This document shows positions 53,635 to 62,623 of a DNA stretch of 64,000 bases, one piece after another. Location of the stretch: the NCBI GenBank assembly GCA_963735955.1, contig CAVTND010000010.1, forward strand, positions 395,300-459,299, read 5' to 3'. The notes below the pieces were generated by a model, which ran no database searches, was not told the DNA's origin, and saw only the letters and a program-made list of their open reading frames with translations. The first letter of the stretch is position 1. Each line of letters opens with the position of its first letter. This DNA is from CAVTND01 sp963735955 (lineage in GTDB: Bacteria > Pseudomonadota > Gammaproteobacteria > Burkholderiales > Burkholderiaceae_F). Position numbers and translations under genes: made by a program.

Positions 53635-55310
53635 TGACGTTGCCCATAGTGTTGTGGGGGCCGGCTGCGCCGTGCCCGTCGCTCCGGGTTCTGGCAGCCG
53701 TTGCGTGCCAGCTCATCGCGCTAAATGTCTCGGGCGCGCAGACCCCAAGCGAAACTGGCACCGTTGCGGAGGCGAATCAACTCGCGATCGGTCAGCGCAT
53801 CTATCGTGAGGGCATTCGATCCTCCGGCGAACCGCTGACGAGCGTCGGATCGGTGCAGACGCAGCGCGCCGGCAAGGACGCGGCGTGTGCCGCCTGCCAC
53901 CGACGCAGCGGCTACGGCATGAGCGAGGGCAGGTTCGTCATCCGGCCGATCATCGGTCCCGCGCTGACGCAGGAACAGACCGTGCCGGTGCACAGTCCCC
54001 GCGTCAAGGCGCGACTGGGCAGCAGCCAGCGCCCGCCGTATACCGAGGCATTGCTCGCGCGCGCCATCCGCAATGGCATCGACGCCGCGGGCAAGCCGCT
54101 CGACCCCGCGATGCCGCGCTACGTGATGAGCGACGTGGAGATGAGGTCGCTTGCCGCGTATCTCTTTTCGCTTTCGGCGCAGCCCTCGCCCGGTGTCGAC
54201 GAGCAGGACATCCATTTCGCCACCGTGATCCAGCCGGGGGTGACGCCGCGGCAGCGCCGAGCCATGCTCGATGTCATGCAGGCCTTCGTCAAGGACAAGG
54301 GCGGCACCGCGCGCCAGGAGGATCAGCGCCGCGACGCCGGCAACATGCGCATGGCCCGCTCGTTTCGCAAGTGGGTGCTGCACGTGTGGGAACTCAGCGG
54401 GCCGAGCGACACGTGGAACACGCAGCTCGAGTCCTACTACAAAGAGCAGCCGGTGTTCGCGCTGATCGGCGGATTGGGCGCTTCGAGCTGGCGCCCGATC
54501 CACGAGTTTTGCGAGCGCCTGGAAATTCCGAGTGTGTTTCCGCAGGTGGATCTGCCGGTGATCGCCGGTGCGAACAACTACAACTTCTATTTTTCCAAGG
54601 GTGTCGTGCTCGAGGCGGAGGTGTTGGCGAAGTTTCTGCGCGAACAGGGCGACTCCGGAAAAGTCATTCAGGTCTATCGGCGAGACGATGCCGGGGCGAC
54701 CGCGGCGGCCACGTTCCGCACGGCTCTTGCGGCGGGCGCGACGCTGGAGGACCAAGTGCTTGAGGCACCGGCCAACGAGGCTTTCTGGCGCAAGGCTTAC
54801 GAGGCAACGCCCCGCTCACTGGTGTTGTGGCTCGGCGCAGAGGACCTGGACGGCGTGCAGCCGCCGAACAGCGACGCCGCGCCGGCGCTGTATCTGTCGT
54901 CCAATCTGCTGGCTGGTCGCCTCCCAGCAGCGACTAGCAAGGCCGGGGCGAATGTCCGCCTGGTCTATCCATCGGACCTGCCGCCCAAGCGCGAGGCGCG
55001 GCTGCTGCGCGACAAGCTCTGGCTGCACAACAAGGGCATACCGATCACCGACGAGGCGGTGCAGGTGAACACCCTGTTCGCGATGACGGTCGTCAGCGAC
55101 GTGGTTGGCCACATCATGGACAGCTTCTCGCGTGACCTGTTTGTCGAGCGCATTGAGCATGTCGTCGGCCAGACACCGATGGCGTCGATCTATCCGAGCG
55201 TGAGTCTCGGTCCCGGCCAGCGCTTCGCCGCCAAGGGCGCCTCTGTGGTGCAGGTGCTCGATGCGAGCAAGGGCCAGGTTAAGGCGGTGTCGGGCTGGAT
55301 CGTGCCCTGA
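53634..55310 (+). CDS. cytochrome c fused to a periplasmic binding-protein-like domain
   Basis: A 558-residue protein starting with GTG, which overlaps the SCO stop by one base. A signal peptide leads to a c-type cytochrome domain (heme motif CAACH at residues 85-89, possible axial Met in MSEGRFVIRP or MPRYVMSD). From about residue 190 a type 1 periplasmic binding domain follows (branched-chain amino-acid receptor fold: VFALIGGLGASSWRPIHEFCERLEIPSVFPQ). Both parts would be periplasmic. It could carry electrons from the copper oxidase, with the binding domain as a sensor or docking part. Confidence 0.85.
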   Translation: MTLPIVLWGPAAPCPSLRVLAAVACQLIALNVSGAQTPSETGTVAEANQLAIGQRIYREGIRSSGEPLTSVGSVQTQRAGKDAACAACHRRSGYGMSEGRFVIRPIIGPALTQEQTVPVHSPRVKARLGSSQRPPYTEALLARAIRNGIDAAGKPLDPAMPRYVMSDVEMRSLAAYLFSLSAQPSPGVDEQDIHFATVIQPGVTPRQRRAMLDVMQAFVKDKGGTARQEDQRRDAGNMRMARSFRKWVLHVWELSGPSDTWNTQLESYYKEQPVFALIGGLGASSWRPIHEFCERLEIPSVFPQVDLPVIAGANNYNFYFSKGVVLEAEVLAKFLREQGDSGKVIQVYRRDDAGATAAATFRTALAAGATLEDQVLEAPANEAFWRKAYEATPRSLVLWLGAEDLDGVQPPNSDAAPALYLSSNLLAGRLPAATSKAGANVRLVYPSDLPPKREARLLRDKLWLHNKGIPITDEAVQVNTLFAMTVVSDVVGHIMDSFSRDLFVERIEHVVGQTPMASIYPSVSLGPGQRFAAKGASVVQVLDASKGQVKAVSGWIVP

Positions 55311-55615
55311 GGCATCGGGGCGACGGCACCCGTTGCTCTCGCGGTTCGACCGGGCGGCCTCCTCATCGCAGGAGCCCGACCGCCGTGGCGGTCGCCGGGG
55401 CTTCCCGCTCCCTGTGGCGGCCGACATCCTGCGGCTGCACCGCCTGCAGGCCAAGCGGCTTGTGGCCGGCGCCGGCGTCGCGCGGAAGGCGGGTAGGGAA
55501 TCTACCCGGGAATGTTTAGGTGGCACCCTTCTGGCGAACCGAGGGTACTCGACCTTAGATTGATAGGAATGATGGCCTGGGGTTCGCCCATCTTGGGAAC
55601 ATCGAGGACTCAAGG
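55311..55615 (+). promoter_or_regulatory. 305-base gap with inverted repeat before the response regulator
   Basis: No gene is evident. A perfect inverted repeat GGGTAG-N5-CTACCC (55491-55507) lies about 110 bases before the regulator start, and GGGTACTCGACCTTAG follows at 55544. The repeat could be an autoregulatory site of the regulator or a short hairpin at the end of the copper operon; no U-run supports a terminator. Confidence 0.4.
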
Positions 55616-56254
55616 ATGATTCGCCTGCTCGTTGCCGATGACCATAAGATCTTTCGCCAGGGTTTGAGGCGCCTGCTGTCGGACCACGACGACTTGAGCC
55701 TGGTTGCCGAGGCGGCCAACTACGCCGAGGTCATCGACGCCCTGCTGTCGCAAGAGGTGGATTTATCGATCCTCGACCTGTCGATGCCGGGCCGTGGTGG
55801 CCCCGCGTTGATCAGCCATGCGAAGTCGTTGCGGCCTGAGATGCGCATCCTGGTGATGACCATGCATGGGGAGGAGCCTTTCGTCAGCCAGGCCCTACGA
55901 GCGGGCGCCGACGGCTACATCACGAAAGAGAACGCAGCGGATGAGTTGATCCAGGCCATCCGACGGCTGGTGGCCGGCGGCCGCTACGTGTGCCAGTCGG
56001 TTGCCGAACACCTGGTGCGCGGGATTGCAGAAAAGACGCAGGACGAGCTCATGCACACGCGGCTCTCCTTCCGCGAATTCAAGATCTTCGAGATGCTCGT
56101 GGCCGGCAAGCGCGGCTGGGAGATCGCCCAGGAGCTTTCGCTCAGCGAAAAGACGGTGAGTACTCACAAAGCCCACGTGCTGCACAAGATGAACGCGACC
56201 AACCGCACCGAACTCCTTCTTTACGCAGTGAAGCACCAGCTCGTCACGATCTGA
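55616..56254 (+). CDS. NarL-type response regulator of the copper cluster
   Basis: A 212-residue regulator with all receiver residues (ADDHKIF, D54 in SILDLSMPGRGG, Lys in YITKENA) and a LuxR-type helix-turn-helix (LSFREFKIFEMLVAGKRGWEIAQEL, KTVSTHKAHVLHKM). It is the intact counterpart of the regulator at 38467-39105, which flanks the other end of the cluster. The kinase at 57052-58995 is the probable partner. Confidence 0.94.
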   Translation: MIRLLVADDHKIFRQGLRRLLSDHDDLSLVAEAANYAEVIDALLSQEVDLSILDLSMPGRGGPALISHAKSLRPEMRILVMTMHGEEPFVSQALRAGADGYITKENAADELIQAIRRLVAGGRYVCQSVAEHLVRGIAEKTQDELMHTRLSFREFKIFEMLVAGKRGWEIAQELSLSEKTVSTHKAHVLHKMNATNRTELLLYAVKHQLVTI

Positions 56255-56463
56255 TCGTCCGGAGGCGTCGATGCCCGCGACACGCAGCGCCTTCGCGCAG
56301 CCACCACCGTGTCGCCCGATGAGCCCACCCTCTGGGGGACATGTGGCACGTCTGGCGCGGCACCCGGCGAATCGGAAGTTTCCTTAAATAGGGTAAGACA
56401 TCCGAGGTGACTTTCAGAGAGGGCTGCTAGCCAGGGCGGGCGTCGGCTCACTACGCTTCGGCC

Positions 56464-57000
56464 ATGGATGATTCGCAAGCGCTGATGCGGTTGCTGGATC
56501 GGCTGGCGGATGTGCGTCAAGCCAGTGCCTCCGGCACCAGACCCACACCGCGCGCCGACACCGCCTACGAGCCGGAACTCGAGCGACCTGCGCTCGGCGC
56601 CGTTGCGGTGTATCGAGGTGGATGGCGCAGCGTTCAGGCGCGCACCGGCCGCTTGCTGCAACGGCAGCTGAGACAGCGGCGCGCGGCGCTGGTGGACCCC
56701 CTCATCCGGGGGACCTTTGCGCTGCTCAACGAATTCCGGACCGCAGTCGAATCGAGAGCGGACCCACACAGGCTCGGCATGCTCTTGCATGCGGTACGGC
56801 AGGACGCCATGAGCACCTTCGACGCCGCAGCAAAGTTGCGGCCCGAGACGCCGCAATTCAGCGCGGACAGGGCGCGATGCCTGAGCGACCTCGAAGAATT
56901 GCTTCGTGGCCTGTGTGGCCAAAATCCACCAGACGGTCGCGACCTCAGGCATGCGATGGACGCGCTGATCGTGCAGCTCTTGCGACTCACGGGCCGATGA
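56464..57000 (+). CDS. hypothetical protein between regulator and kinase
   Basis: A 178-residue, Arg-rich and mostly helical soluble protein without signal or membrane helix. I do not recognise a family. A GWRSVQARTGRLLQRQLRQRRAALVDPL stretch and regularly spaced Leu residues suggest a helical bundle. It lies between the response regulator (same strand) and the sensor kinase (opposite strand, convergent), so a part in that signalling pair is possible. The codon pattern is like that of its neighbours. Confidence 0.55.
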   Translation: MDDSQALMRLLDRLADVRQASASGTRPTPRADTAYEPELERPALGAVAVYRGGWRSVQARTGRLLQRQLRQRRAALVDPLIRGTFALLNEFRTAVESRADPHRLGMLLHAVRQDAMSTFDAAAKLRPETPQFSADRARCLSDLEELLRGLCGQNPPDGRDLRHAMDALIVQLLRLTGR

Positions 57001-57051
57001 CGGAGCCACCAGCCGAGGCGCGGCAATTCGACATCGAGCTCCGTGCCGGGG

Positions 57052-58995
57052 TCATCCGACTTCAACCGTGATTCGGGTGCCGCGCCCCGGCCCGGTTTCG
57101 ATGGCGAACGTTCCGCCGGCGAAAGCAGCTCGCTCTCGCATGTTCAGAAGCCCGCTTCCAGTGCTTTGGCCCGCCAGCCCCAATTGGTCGGGTACGAAAC
57201 CGACGCCATTGTCGGCGATCACCAGCATCACGCCAGTCGTTGTGGCCGACAGCGACACGTCGACCTTGCTGGCTTGAGAGTGCTTGGCGCAGTTCAATAC
57301 TGCCTCCTGCGTGATCCTGAACAGCACCGACTCGATCGGCGGCGCGCATCGGGATGAGTACCCCTTGCAGTCCATCTGCGCCGCAATACCGGTGCGGCGA
57401 GTGAATTGCTTCAGGTGATGTTCGATCGCGGGGGCGAGGCCGCCGTAGTCGAGCGCGGACGGCCGAAGCTCACCGCAGAACTCCCGGATGCTCGCAATCG
57501 TGTCAGTGAGCAAGTCGCGGGTCTCTCTCAGCAGTGCTTCGTCGTCGGGTTGATGGATGACGACGGAGCTCGCGATTGCCTTCAGATTGATATTGATGGT
57601 GGCCAGGTTGGCACCCGTGCGATCGTGCAGTTCGCTCGCCAGCAGGCGGCGTTCGTCTTCCTGAAGGGAAACGACGCGGCGCGACAGGTCTGCCAATCGC
57701 TCCGCTTGCTCGGTGCGCTCGCGCTGGTGCTGCCGCTCGACGCCGGCCAGTCGGCGGTTCTCCAGCCACCACCAAGCGCCGATCAGCAGCAGCCCCGCCC
57801 CATTCAGAGCGACCACCAGGACGATCCGGTTCAGTTCGGCAAAGGCCTCCGCCCGGTCGAGCTTGGCCACCAAGAACCAGTCGGTCCCCTCGACGGGCTG
57901 CGCAAAGGCCAGCACGCGCTGGTTGCGGTCATCGTCGCCTTGCAGATGTCCGGACCTGCCCGCGAGCAGCGCCGCTCCGATGGACTGCGACGACTGGGCT
58001 TCGAGACGCCGGGCCACCGGCCCCTTCTCGGTCGAGACGGTGTCGTTGAGCACGACCATCGCGGACCCTTCACGCCGAAGCAGAAGCACTTCGGCGGCGG
58101 TCGCGTTGCCGGGCCACAGCTCGATCATCGGATAGAGCTCATGCTGCGTATCGATGCCGATGTGGATCACAAATTTGCCGGCGCCCTCAGGAAGTTGAAC
58201 CGTGCCCAGGAATCCCACGTCGAGCGGTGTGCCGGTGCTATCCCTGGAGGCCCATGGAGTGGGGTCGAGCACAGGGTGGAGTGTCGTGACCGCGGCGAGC
58301 ACCGCGCGGCGGACTTCCGGTGAATCGTCCTCTGCGCCGGTCGTCAGCAGGAGTGCGCCGGTGGCCGGGTCGCGCAGGCCAATCTCGATGTACTGCGAGG
58401 TCCTCGAGTGCTCGTGCAGGCGCGCGATCAGCTGCACGCGCGCCTGTACATCGGCCGGCCCGTGGCTGCGCCAGTCTTCGATCAGCTTGAAGAACTCGGG
58501 ACTCGAGATCCAGATGCGGATGTCGTCGCTGCTGTCATCGATCCAGGCCGCGGCCAGCGACGCCTTGAGTGCGCCGATCGCCTCGAGCCGGTGCTGCACC
58601 GAGCGCTCCACCGACTCGCGGGCCAAGGTGTAGATCAACAGGGCCAGGCTGGCCAGACCGACCGACAGCACGGCCGACGCGACAAGAGGCGAGAGCCAGC
58701 GCGGGCGCACGTGCCGGACCGGAGCGCGATTCAGTCCCAGGTGTCGCCGCCAGAGCATGGCCAGCGCAAACGGTGCCGCGCCGCAGGCGGACAGGAACGC
58801 GGCATAGGCGACCAAGTCATCGATGTCCAGGGTGACGCCGGACCTGATCATCCACAGCAGTCGCGCCGACAAGGCGGCTGTCGCGCACAGGCCGATGCCG
58901 ACGAGGACATAGCGGATGCGGGCACTGCCGGTCGGCAACATGTGTTCGGACCCGTATGCGGGTTTGCGAAGGTTCCCGGCGGGCGGACTGGTCAT
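57052..58995 (-). CDS. membrane sensor histidine kinase with extracytoplasmic sensor (NarL-partner class)
   Basis: A 647-residue kinase. Three membrane helices lie in the first about 120 residues, then a large extracytoplasmic Cache-like sensor domain (about 125-370), a further helix (LNRIVLVVALNGAGLLLIGAWWWL) and a HisKA_3 domain with H457 in LLASELHDRTGANLAT. The HATPase motifs (RITQEAVLNCAKHSQAS, DNGVGFVPDQLG, GSGLLNMRERA) end the protein. This class phosphorylates NarL-type regulators, in keeping with the one at 55616. The start is uncertain: ATG at 58995 (MTSPPAG) is chosen, but the frame is open to 59142. Confidence 0.88.
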   Translation of the reverse strand: MTSPPAGNLRKPAYGSEHMLPTGSARIRYVLVGIGLCATAALSARLLWMIRSGVTLDIDDLVAYAAFLSACGAAPFALAMLWRRHLGLNRAPVRHVRPRWLSPLVASAVLSVGLASLALLIYTLARESVERSVQHRLEAIGALKASLAAAWIDDSSDDIRIWISSPEFFKLIEDWRSHGPADVQARVQLIARLHEHSRTSQYIEIGLRDPATGALLLTTGAEDDSPEVRRAVLAAVTTLHPVLDPTPWASRDSTGTPLDVGFLGTVQLPEGAGKFVIHIGIDTQHELYPMIELWPGNATAAEVLLLRREGSAMVVLNDTVSTEKGPVARRLEAQSSQSIGAALLAGRSGHLQGDDDRNQRVLAFAQPVEGTDWFLVAKLDRAEAFAELNRIVLVVALNGAGLLLIGAWWWLENRRLAGVERQHQRERTEQAERLADLSRRVVSLQEDERRLLASELHDRTGANLATININLKAIASSVVIHQPDDEALLRETRDLLTDTIASIREFCGELRPSALDYGGLAPAIEHHLKQFTRRTGIAAQMDCKGYSSRCAPPIESVLFRITQEAVLNCAKHSQASKVDVSLSATTTGVMLVIADNGVGFVPDQLGLAGQSTGSGLLNMRERAAFAGGTFAIETGPGRGTRITVEVG

Positions 58996-59184
58996 CGTCT
59001 GGGCGTCGGTCGTGGTGGGGCGCGCGCGGGCAGGCGACCCATCATTTCTAGCAGCAATTGTCGCGCATGCAAGGACCACAACCCGCGGTTCCGGGGGCGG
59101 GTATCGCCCGGCTGGATCGGAGTTCTCTGATTTTGGGCTCACACGTCTGAGTCTCGAATCATCCGGCGCCGATTGTCTCGCGGA

Positions 59185-59390
59185 GCCAGCGCAACTAGCG
59201 TTAACGCGGGGTCGAGATGGGGGAGGTCTGCATGGACATGTCTGCGGCGTTGCTTCGACGAGTGCTTGCGCTCGCCGCCTGCTCAGTCATCCCCGCGGTC
59301 TATGCGCACGATCCAGCCGATCCGCATGCGCACCACCATGCGGCAGTTGCCAAGACCGTTCGCTCGACCGCCGAGTACGTCGTTCCTGAC
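59185..59390 (+). repeat. direct repeat, copy 2 (leader and 5' part of the intact SCO gene)
   Basis: Matches 39423-39639 with scattered base changes and small gaps, across leader, ribosome binding site and the first 50 or so codons of the SCO gene. The two copies bracket the 20-kb copper cluster in the same orientation, which would allow deletion or duplication by recombination. Confidence 0.75.
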
Positions 59391-59846
59391 GTAAAGCTCG
59401 TGCGCGACGACGGCAAGGCGGTGACGCTGAAGCAGGAACTCGGTGACGGGCGACCAGTTGTCCTGAACTTCATCTACACCACGTGCACCTCGGTTTGCCC
59501 ATTGAGCAGCCAGACCTTCGCCGAGCTGCAGGACAGACTGGGCGAGGGACGCAACAAGGTGCACCTGGTGTCCATCTCAATCGATCCCGAGGAAGACACG
59601 CCGCCGCGCCTGCGCGAGTACGCCAACCGGTTCGGAGCGGGACCCGAGTGGCAGCACTACACCGGGACGCGCGAGGCGAGCCTCGATGTCCAGCGCGCCT
59701 TCAGTGTGTATCGCGGCGGAAAGATGAGCCATACGCCGGTGACGCTGCTGCGTGTGGCGCCGGGCAACCACTGGGTCCGCATCGACGGCTTCGCAACTGC
59801 AGACCAACTAGCCAGCGAGTTGCGTCCGGCCATCGCCTTGCGCTGA
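59232..59846 (+). CDS. SCO1/SenC-type copper chaperone (second)
   Basis: A 204-residue protein with a signal peptide, a His-rich segment (HDPADPHAHHHAAVA) and a SCO domain with the copper-binding C85 and C89 (TTCTSVCPLSSQTF) and a distal His in GGKMSHTPVTLL. It resembles the SCO at 53008 but is clearly a separate paralogue. The ATG at 59232 has a GGAGG ribosome binding site five bases upstream; the ATG at 59217 would include that site and is less likely. A truncated MCO gene follows it, so it probably served that oxidase. Confidence 0.92.
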   Translation: MDMSAALLRRVLALAACSVIPAVYAHDPADPHAHHHAAVAKTVRSTAEYVVPDVKLVRDDGKAVTLKQELGDGRPVVLNFIYTTCTSVCPLSSQTFAELQDRLGEGRNKVHLVSISIDPEEDTPPRLREYANRFGAGPEWQHYTGTREASLDVQRAFSVYRGGKMSHTPVTLLRVAPGNHWVRIDGFATADQLASELRPAIALR

Positions 59847-59945
59847 CGTCATGCCACACCGATCGAGCGAGCAAATGAACTTCACTCCATGTATCGCACT
59901 GCACTCAACGGCGCGCTTGGCCGCCATCGGGACGGAGGACACACC

Positions 59946-60600
59946 ATGCTGAGGATCCTGCGGTTCGTTCGCCCATTGCCCGTACTGCTCCTGTCACTGC
60001 TCGCCGGGGGCGCCTGTGCGCAGAGCTTCAAGGTGCAGTGTCCGCTGACGACTCCCAACCCGGTCGGCCCAATCACCGCCCCCGGCAGTCTGATCACGAT
60101 CCCCGCCGGCCAGACGAAGTGCCAGCAGATCTCCGGTGGTGACGGCTTCGCCACGATGGGCGACGGCACGCAGACCTATCTGTTCGCGTTCGGGCCGCTG
60201 TCGGGCATGGCTGAACACGTCAAGGGTCTGCCGGGCACGCAGACCAAGACCGTGTTCAACAGCATGACGGGCAATGGGCAGGCCGTGGTCGGCGCTCCCC
60301 AACCAGGGGACACGTTCAATGGGGCGGTTGGTCTTGTGCCTGATCCGGAACCGCCGCTCGACCAGACGGGAACGCAGTGCACCGTCGCCGGGCGTGCCTG
60401 CTGGATGCAACGCCAACTTCGGCCGCCGATTTGCGCCAATGGTGGCCGGGGCGCCCTGCCTCACCGGTCACGTCGATCCCCGCATGATCATGGAAGTCGG
60501 GACTCTAAACGGCAATATCCCGGCGCCGCTGATGGCAATCGACGAGGACGACGAGTTCTTCCTCACGCTGACCAACGTCGGTCAGGTCATGCGCGCGCGT
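59946..60600 (+). pseudogene. truncated cupredoxin/multicopper-oxidase gene (fourth)
   Basis: It begins with a signal peptide (MLRILRFVRPLPVLLLSLLAGGACAQ) and the family segment KCQQISGGDGFATMGDGTQTYLFAF, related to subunit A (DGFISMADGKPLYIFGF). A frameshift near 60,405 moves the rest (NANFGRRFAPMVAG...LNGNIPAPL...FFLTLTNVGQVMR) to another frame. The similarity ends just where subunit A has its HTVHFHG motif, so all copper ligands are missing. At that point the sequence changes to the start of rpmH on the other strand. Either a real rearrangement or an assembly join cut the gene. Confidence 0.75.
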
Positions 60601-60630
60601 CTCGACTTTGGAAGGCTGATAAGTGCGTTT
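60601..60630 (-). pseudogene. rpmH: 5' fragment of rpmH (ribosomal protein L34)
   Basis: On the minus strand, codons 60630-60601 read KRTYQPSKVE, the near-invariant N terminus of L34 (MKRTYQPSKVRR). The start codon is not intact (ACC precedes the AAA) and the frame leaves the L34 sequence after the tenth codon, where the plus-strand MCO gene begins. rpmH normally lies divergently upstream of dnaA, exactly as here. The gene is essential, so a complete copy should exist elsewhere in the genome. Confidence 0.7.
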
Positions 60631-60636
60631 GGTTGC

Positions 60637-61255
60637 CACGTAAGTTGGACGGAGCTCGCCCACGCGGGGCTCACCCCGTGTTTGGAGCACTGGTTCTTCA
60701 ATTGAGAAGCTAGCGGACGTCGCCTTCGCCCGCCGCGAAGAGGCAGCGCCCCAAGTGTTCCCGAGTGCTTCCGGGTTTACCTGGAGCTGCGGATTTTTTC
60801 GCCGCTTTTCCGTACCAAGGCGGGGCCGCGCGGAAGGGCGCTATCAGACGCGATCCCGGGCAAGACGCTGTCAAACCGAATGGCGCACCCGCGCCTGGAG
60901 TTAGCAAGCGTCTGGCTACGGTGCACAACTTGGCGAAATGACTGTGGAAAGTTGATTGTGCAGTGCATTATGAAAATCGCCCGTCGCCGGGCACTATCCT
61001 TCATGGAGTGTGAGCGACCACTACCTTAGATCACCCATATCATCGCTGTCTCCAAAGCTACGTCACGGACGTCGGCAATGGGCTGGCCCTGTGGATAACC
61101 CCGACGCTTCCGGTATCATGCGCCGCTGCGTTCAGGAGTTTGGAGCCTTTTCTGGCCCTTGCTTCAGGGCGACCGGGCGGGAGTGCGAAGCGGGGCTTCA
61201 TCAAGTCGCTGGCTCTCTCGCAATAACAACAAGCTGGACATTCACCTTTCATTCG
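60637..61255 (+). promoter_or_regulatory. rpmH-dnaA intergenic region with a DnaA box
   Basis: Roughly 620 bases without a supported gene. A perfect DnaA box in reverse orientation, TGTGGATAA, lies at 61090-61098, about 160 bases before dnaA. It is embedded in CTGTGGATAACCCC, a form often seen before dnaA. The region must hold the rpmH and dnaA promoters, but I could not define them with confidence given the suspected sequence errors. Confidence 0.55.
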
Positions 61256-62623
61256 ATGCAGCACCTCTGGCAAGACTGCTCGCTCGCCTTTTGGAGAGCG
61301 AGCTGATGCTCAACAAATACCGGCTGGATCAAACCGCTCAAGGCGATCGACTTCGACGAGTCGACCGCCACCCTGACGATCGAGGCTCCCAACCGGCTCA
61401 AGCTCGACGCGATCCGCGCCCAGTTTTCGCAACAGATCGCCCAGGTCGCAGCGCGCGTCATGCAGCGGCCGATCGCGACGTGTTCGCGGTCGAAAACGGG
61501 GCCGCCGTTGCCACCCTGCAGTTTCCCGCTGCCGCCCCGGTCGAGTCGGCGGCAGTGGCGGATGCGGGTTCCATCCCCGAGGATTCCGCGAGCCGGGCGC
61601 GGCTCAATGTGAACCTGAGCTTCGACACATTTGTCACCGGCAAGGCGAATCAGTTGGCGCGTGCCGCGGCGATGCAGGTTTCCGACAAAGTACCCGGTCT
61701 GCAACAACCCCCTGTCCTGTACGGCGCGTTGGTCCTGGGCAGAACGCATATCTGATTCACGCAGGAATGGTTCCTCGCCCGCAAGCCGGACGCCAAGGTG
61801 CGCTACATCCACGCCGAGCAATACGTAAGCGATGTGGCGCGGGCCTACGAGCGCAGGCATTCGACGACTTCAAGCGCTATTACCACTCCCTCGATCTGCT
61901 GCTGATCGACGACATTCAGGTTTTTCTCCGGCAAGGCTGGACCCCAGGAAGAGTTCTTCTATGTGTTCGAGGCCCTGGTGGCTGGACGCAAGCAGATCAT
62001 CATCACCTGTGACACCTATCCGAAAGAACTGAAGGACATGGAGGATCGCTTGGTGTCCCGCTTTGCCTCCGGCCTGACGGTCGCGATCGAAGCGCCAGAA
62101 CTGGAGATGCGGGTCGCGATCCTGTTGAAGAAGCGGATAAAAGTGAGAATGTCGATCTGAAGGAAGACGTCGCATTCTTCATTGCCGAAGAATCTGCGCT
62201 CCAACGTTCGCGAACTCGAGGGGCGCTGCGCAAGATCATGGCGTTCTCTTCGTTCCATGGCCGCGTGATCACCGTCGACGTCGCGCGTGAAGCACTCAAG
62301 GGACCTGCGGCTGTTAGCCTCCACCGGGCAGGTCACGATCGAGCTGATTCAGAAGACGGTGGCGGACTACTACAAGATGAAGGTCGCCGACATGTACAGC
62401 AAGCGGCTCAACTCCTTCCTCGGTGATCGCCGGACCGCTCGCGCAGGTCGCCATGTACCTGGCCAAGGAACTGACGCAGAGAGTCTGCCCGAGATCGGCG
62501 AGCAGTTCGGCGGCCGCGATCACACAACCGTGCTGCACGCCGTGCGAAGATTGGCGCGAGCGTGCCAAAAACACCGAACTCAACCATGCGCTGCACGTGC
62601 TCGAGCAGACATTGAAGGGCTGA
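61256..62623 (+). pseudogene. dnaA: dnaA, chromosomal replication initiator, broken by many indels
   Basis: Fragments in all three frames assemble to a full DnaA: MQHLWQDCS, then WIKPLKAIDFDES and IEAPNRLKLDAIRAQFSQQI (domain I), LNVNLSFDTFVTGKANQLARAAAMQV, the Walker A region, DLLLIDDIQ (Walker B), EEFFYVFEALVAGRKQIIITCD, DMEDRLVSRFASGLTVAIEAPELEMRVAILLKK and the DNA-binding signature GRDHTTVLHAV near the end. The span (456 codons) is the normal length. At least eight frame changes occur; the Walker A Lys appears as Arg next to two indels. The preserved residues across all frames point to sequencing errors, not decay. Confidence 0.85.

Noticed and set aside
53721..54755. A 344-codon minus-strand frame opposite the cytochrome-binding protein fusion
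   Set aside because: The plus strand has a heme motif and a binding-protein fold and is coupled to SCO; the opposite frame is His/Arg-rich noise.
55311..55600. Rho-independent terminator after the cytochrome-binding protein gene
   Set aside because: GC-rich hairpins exist, but no U-run follows any of them.
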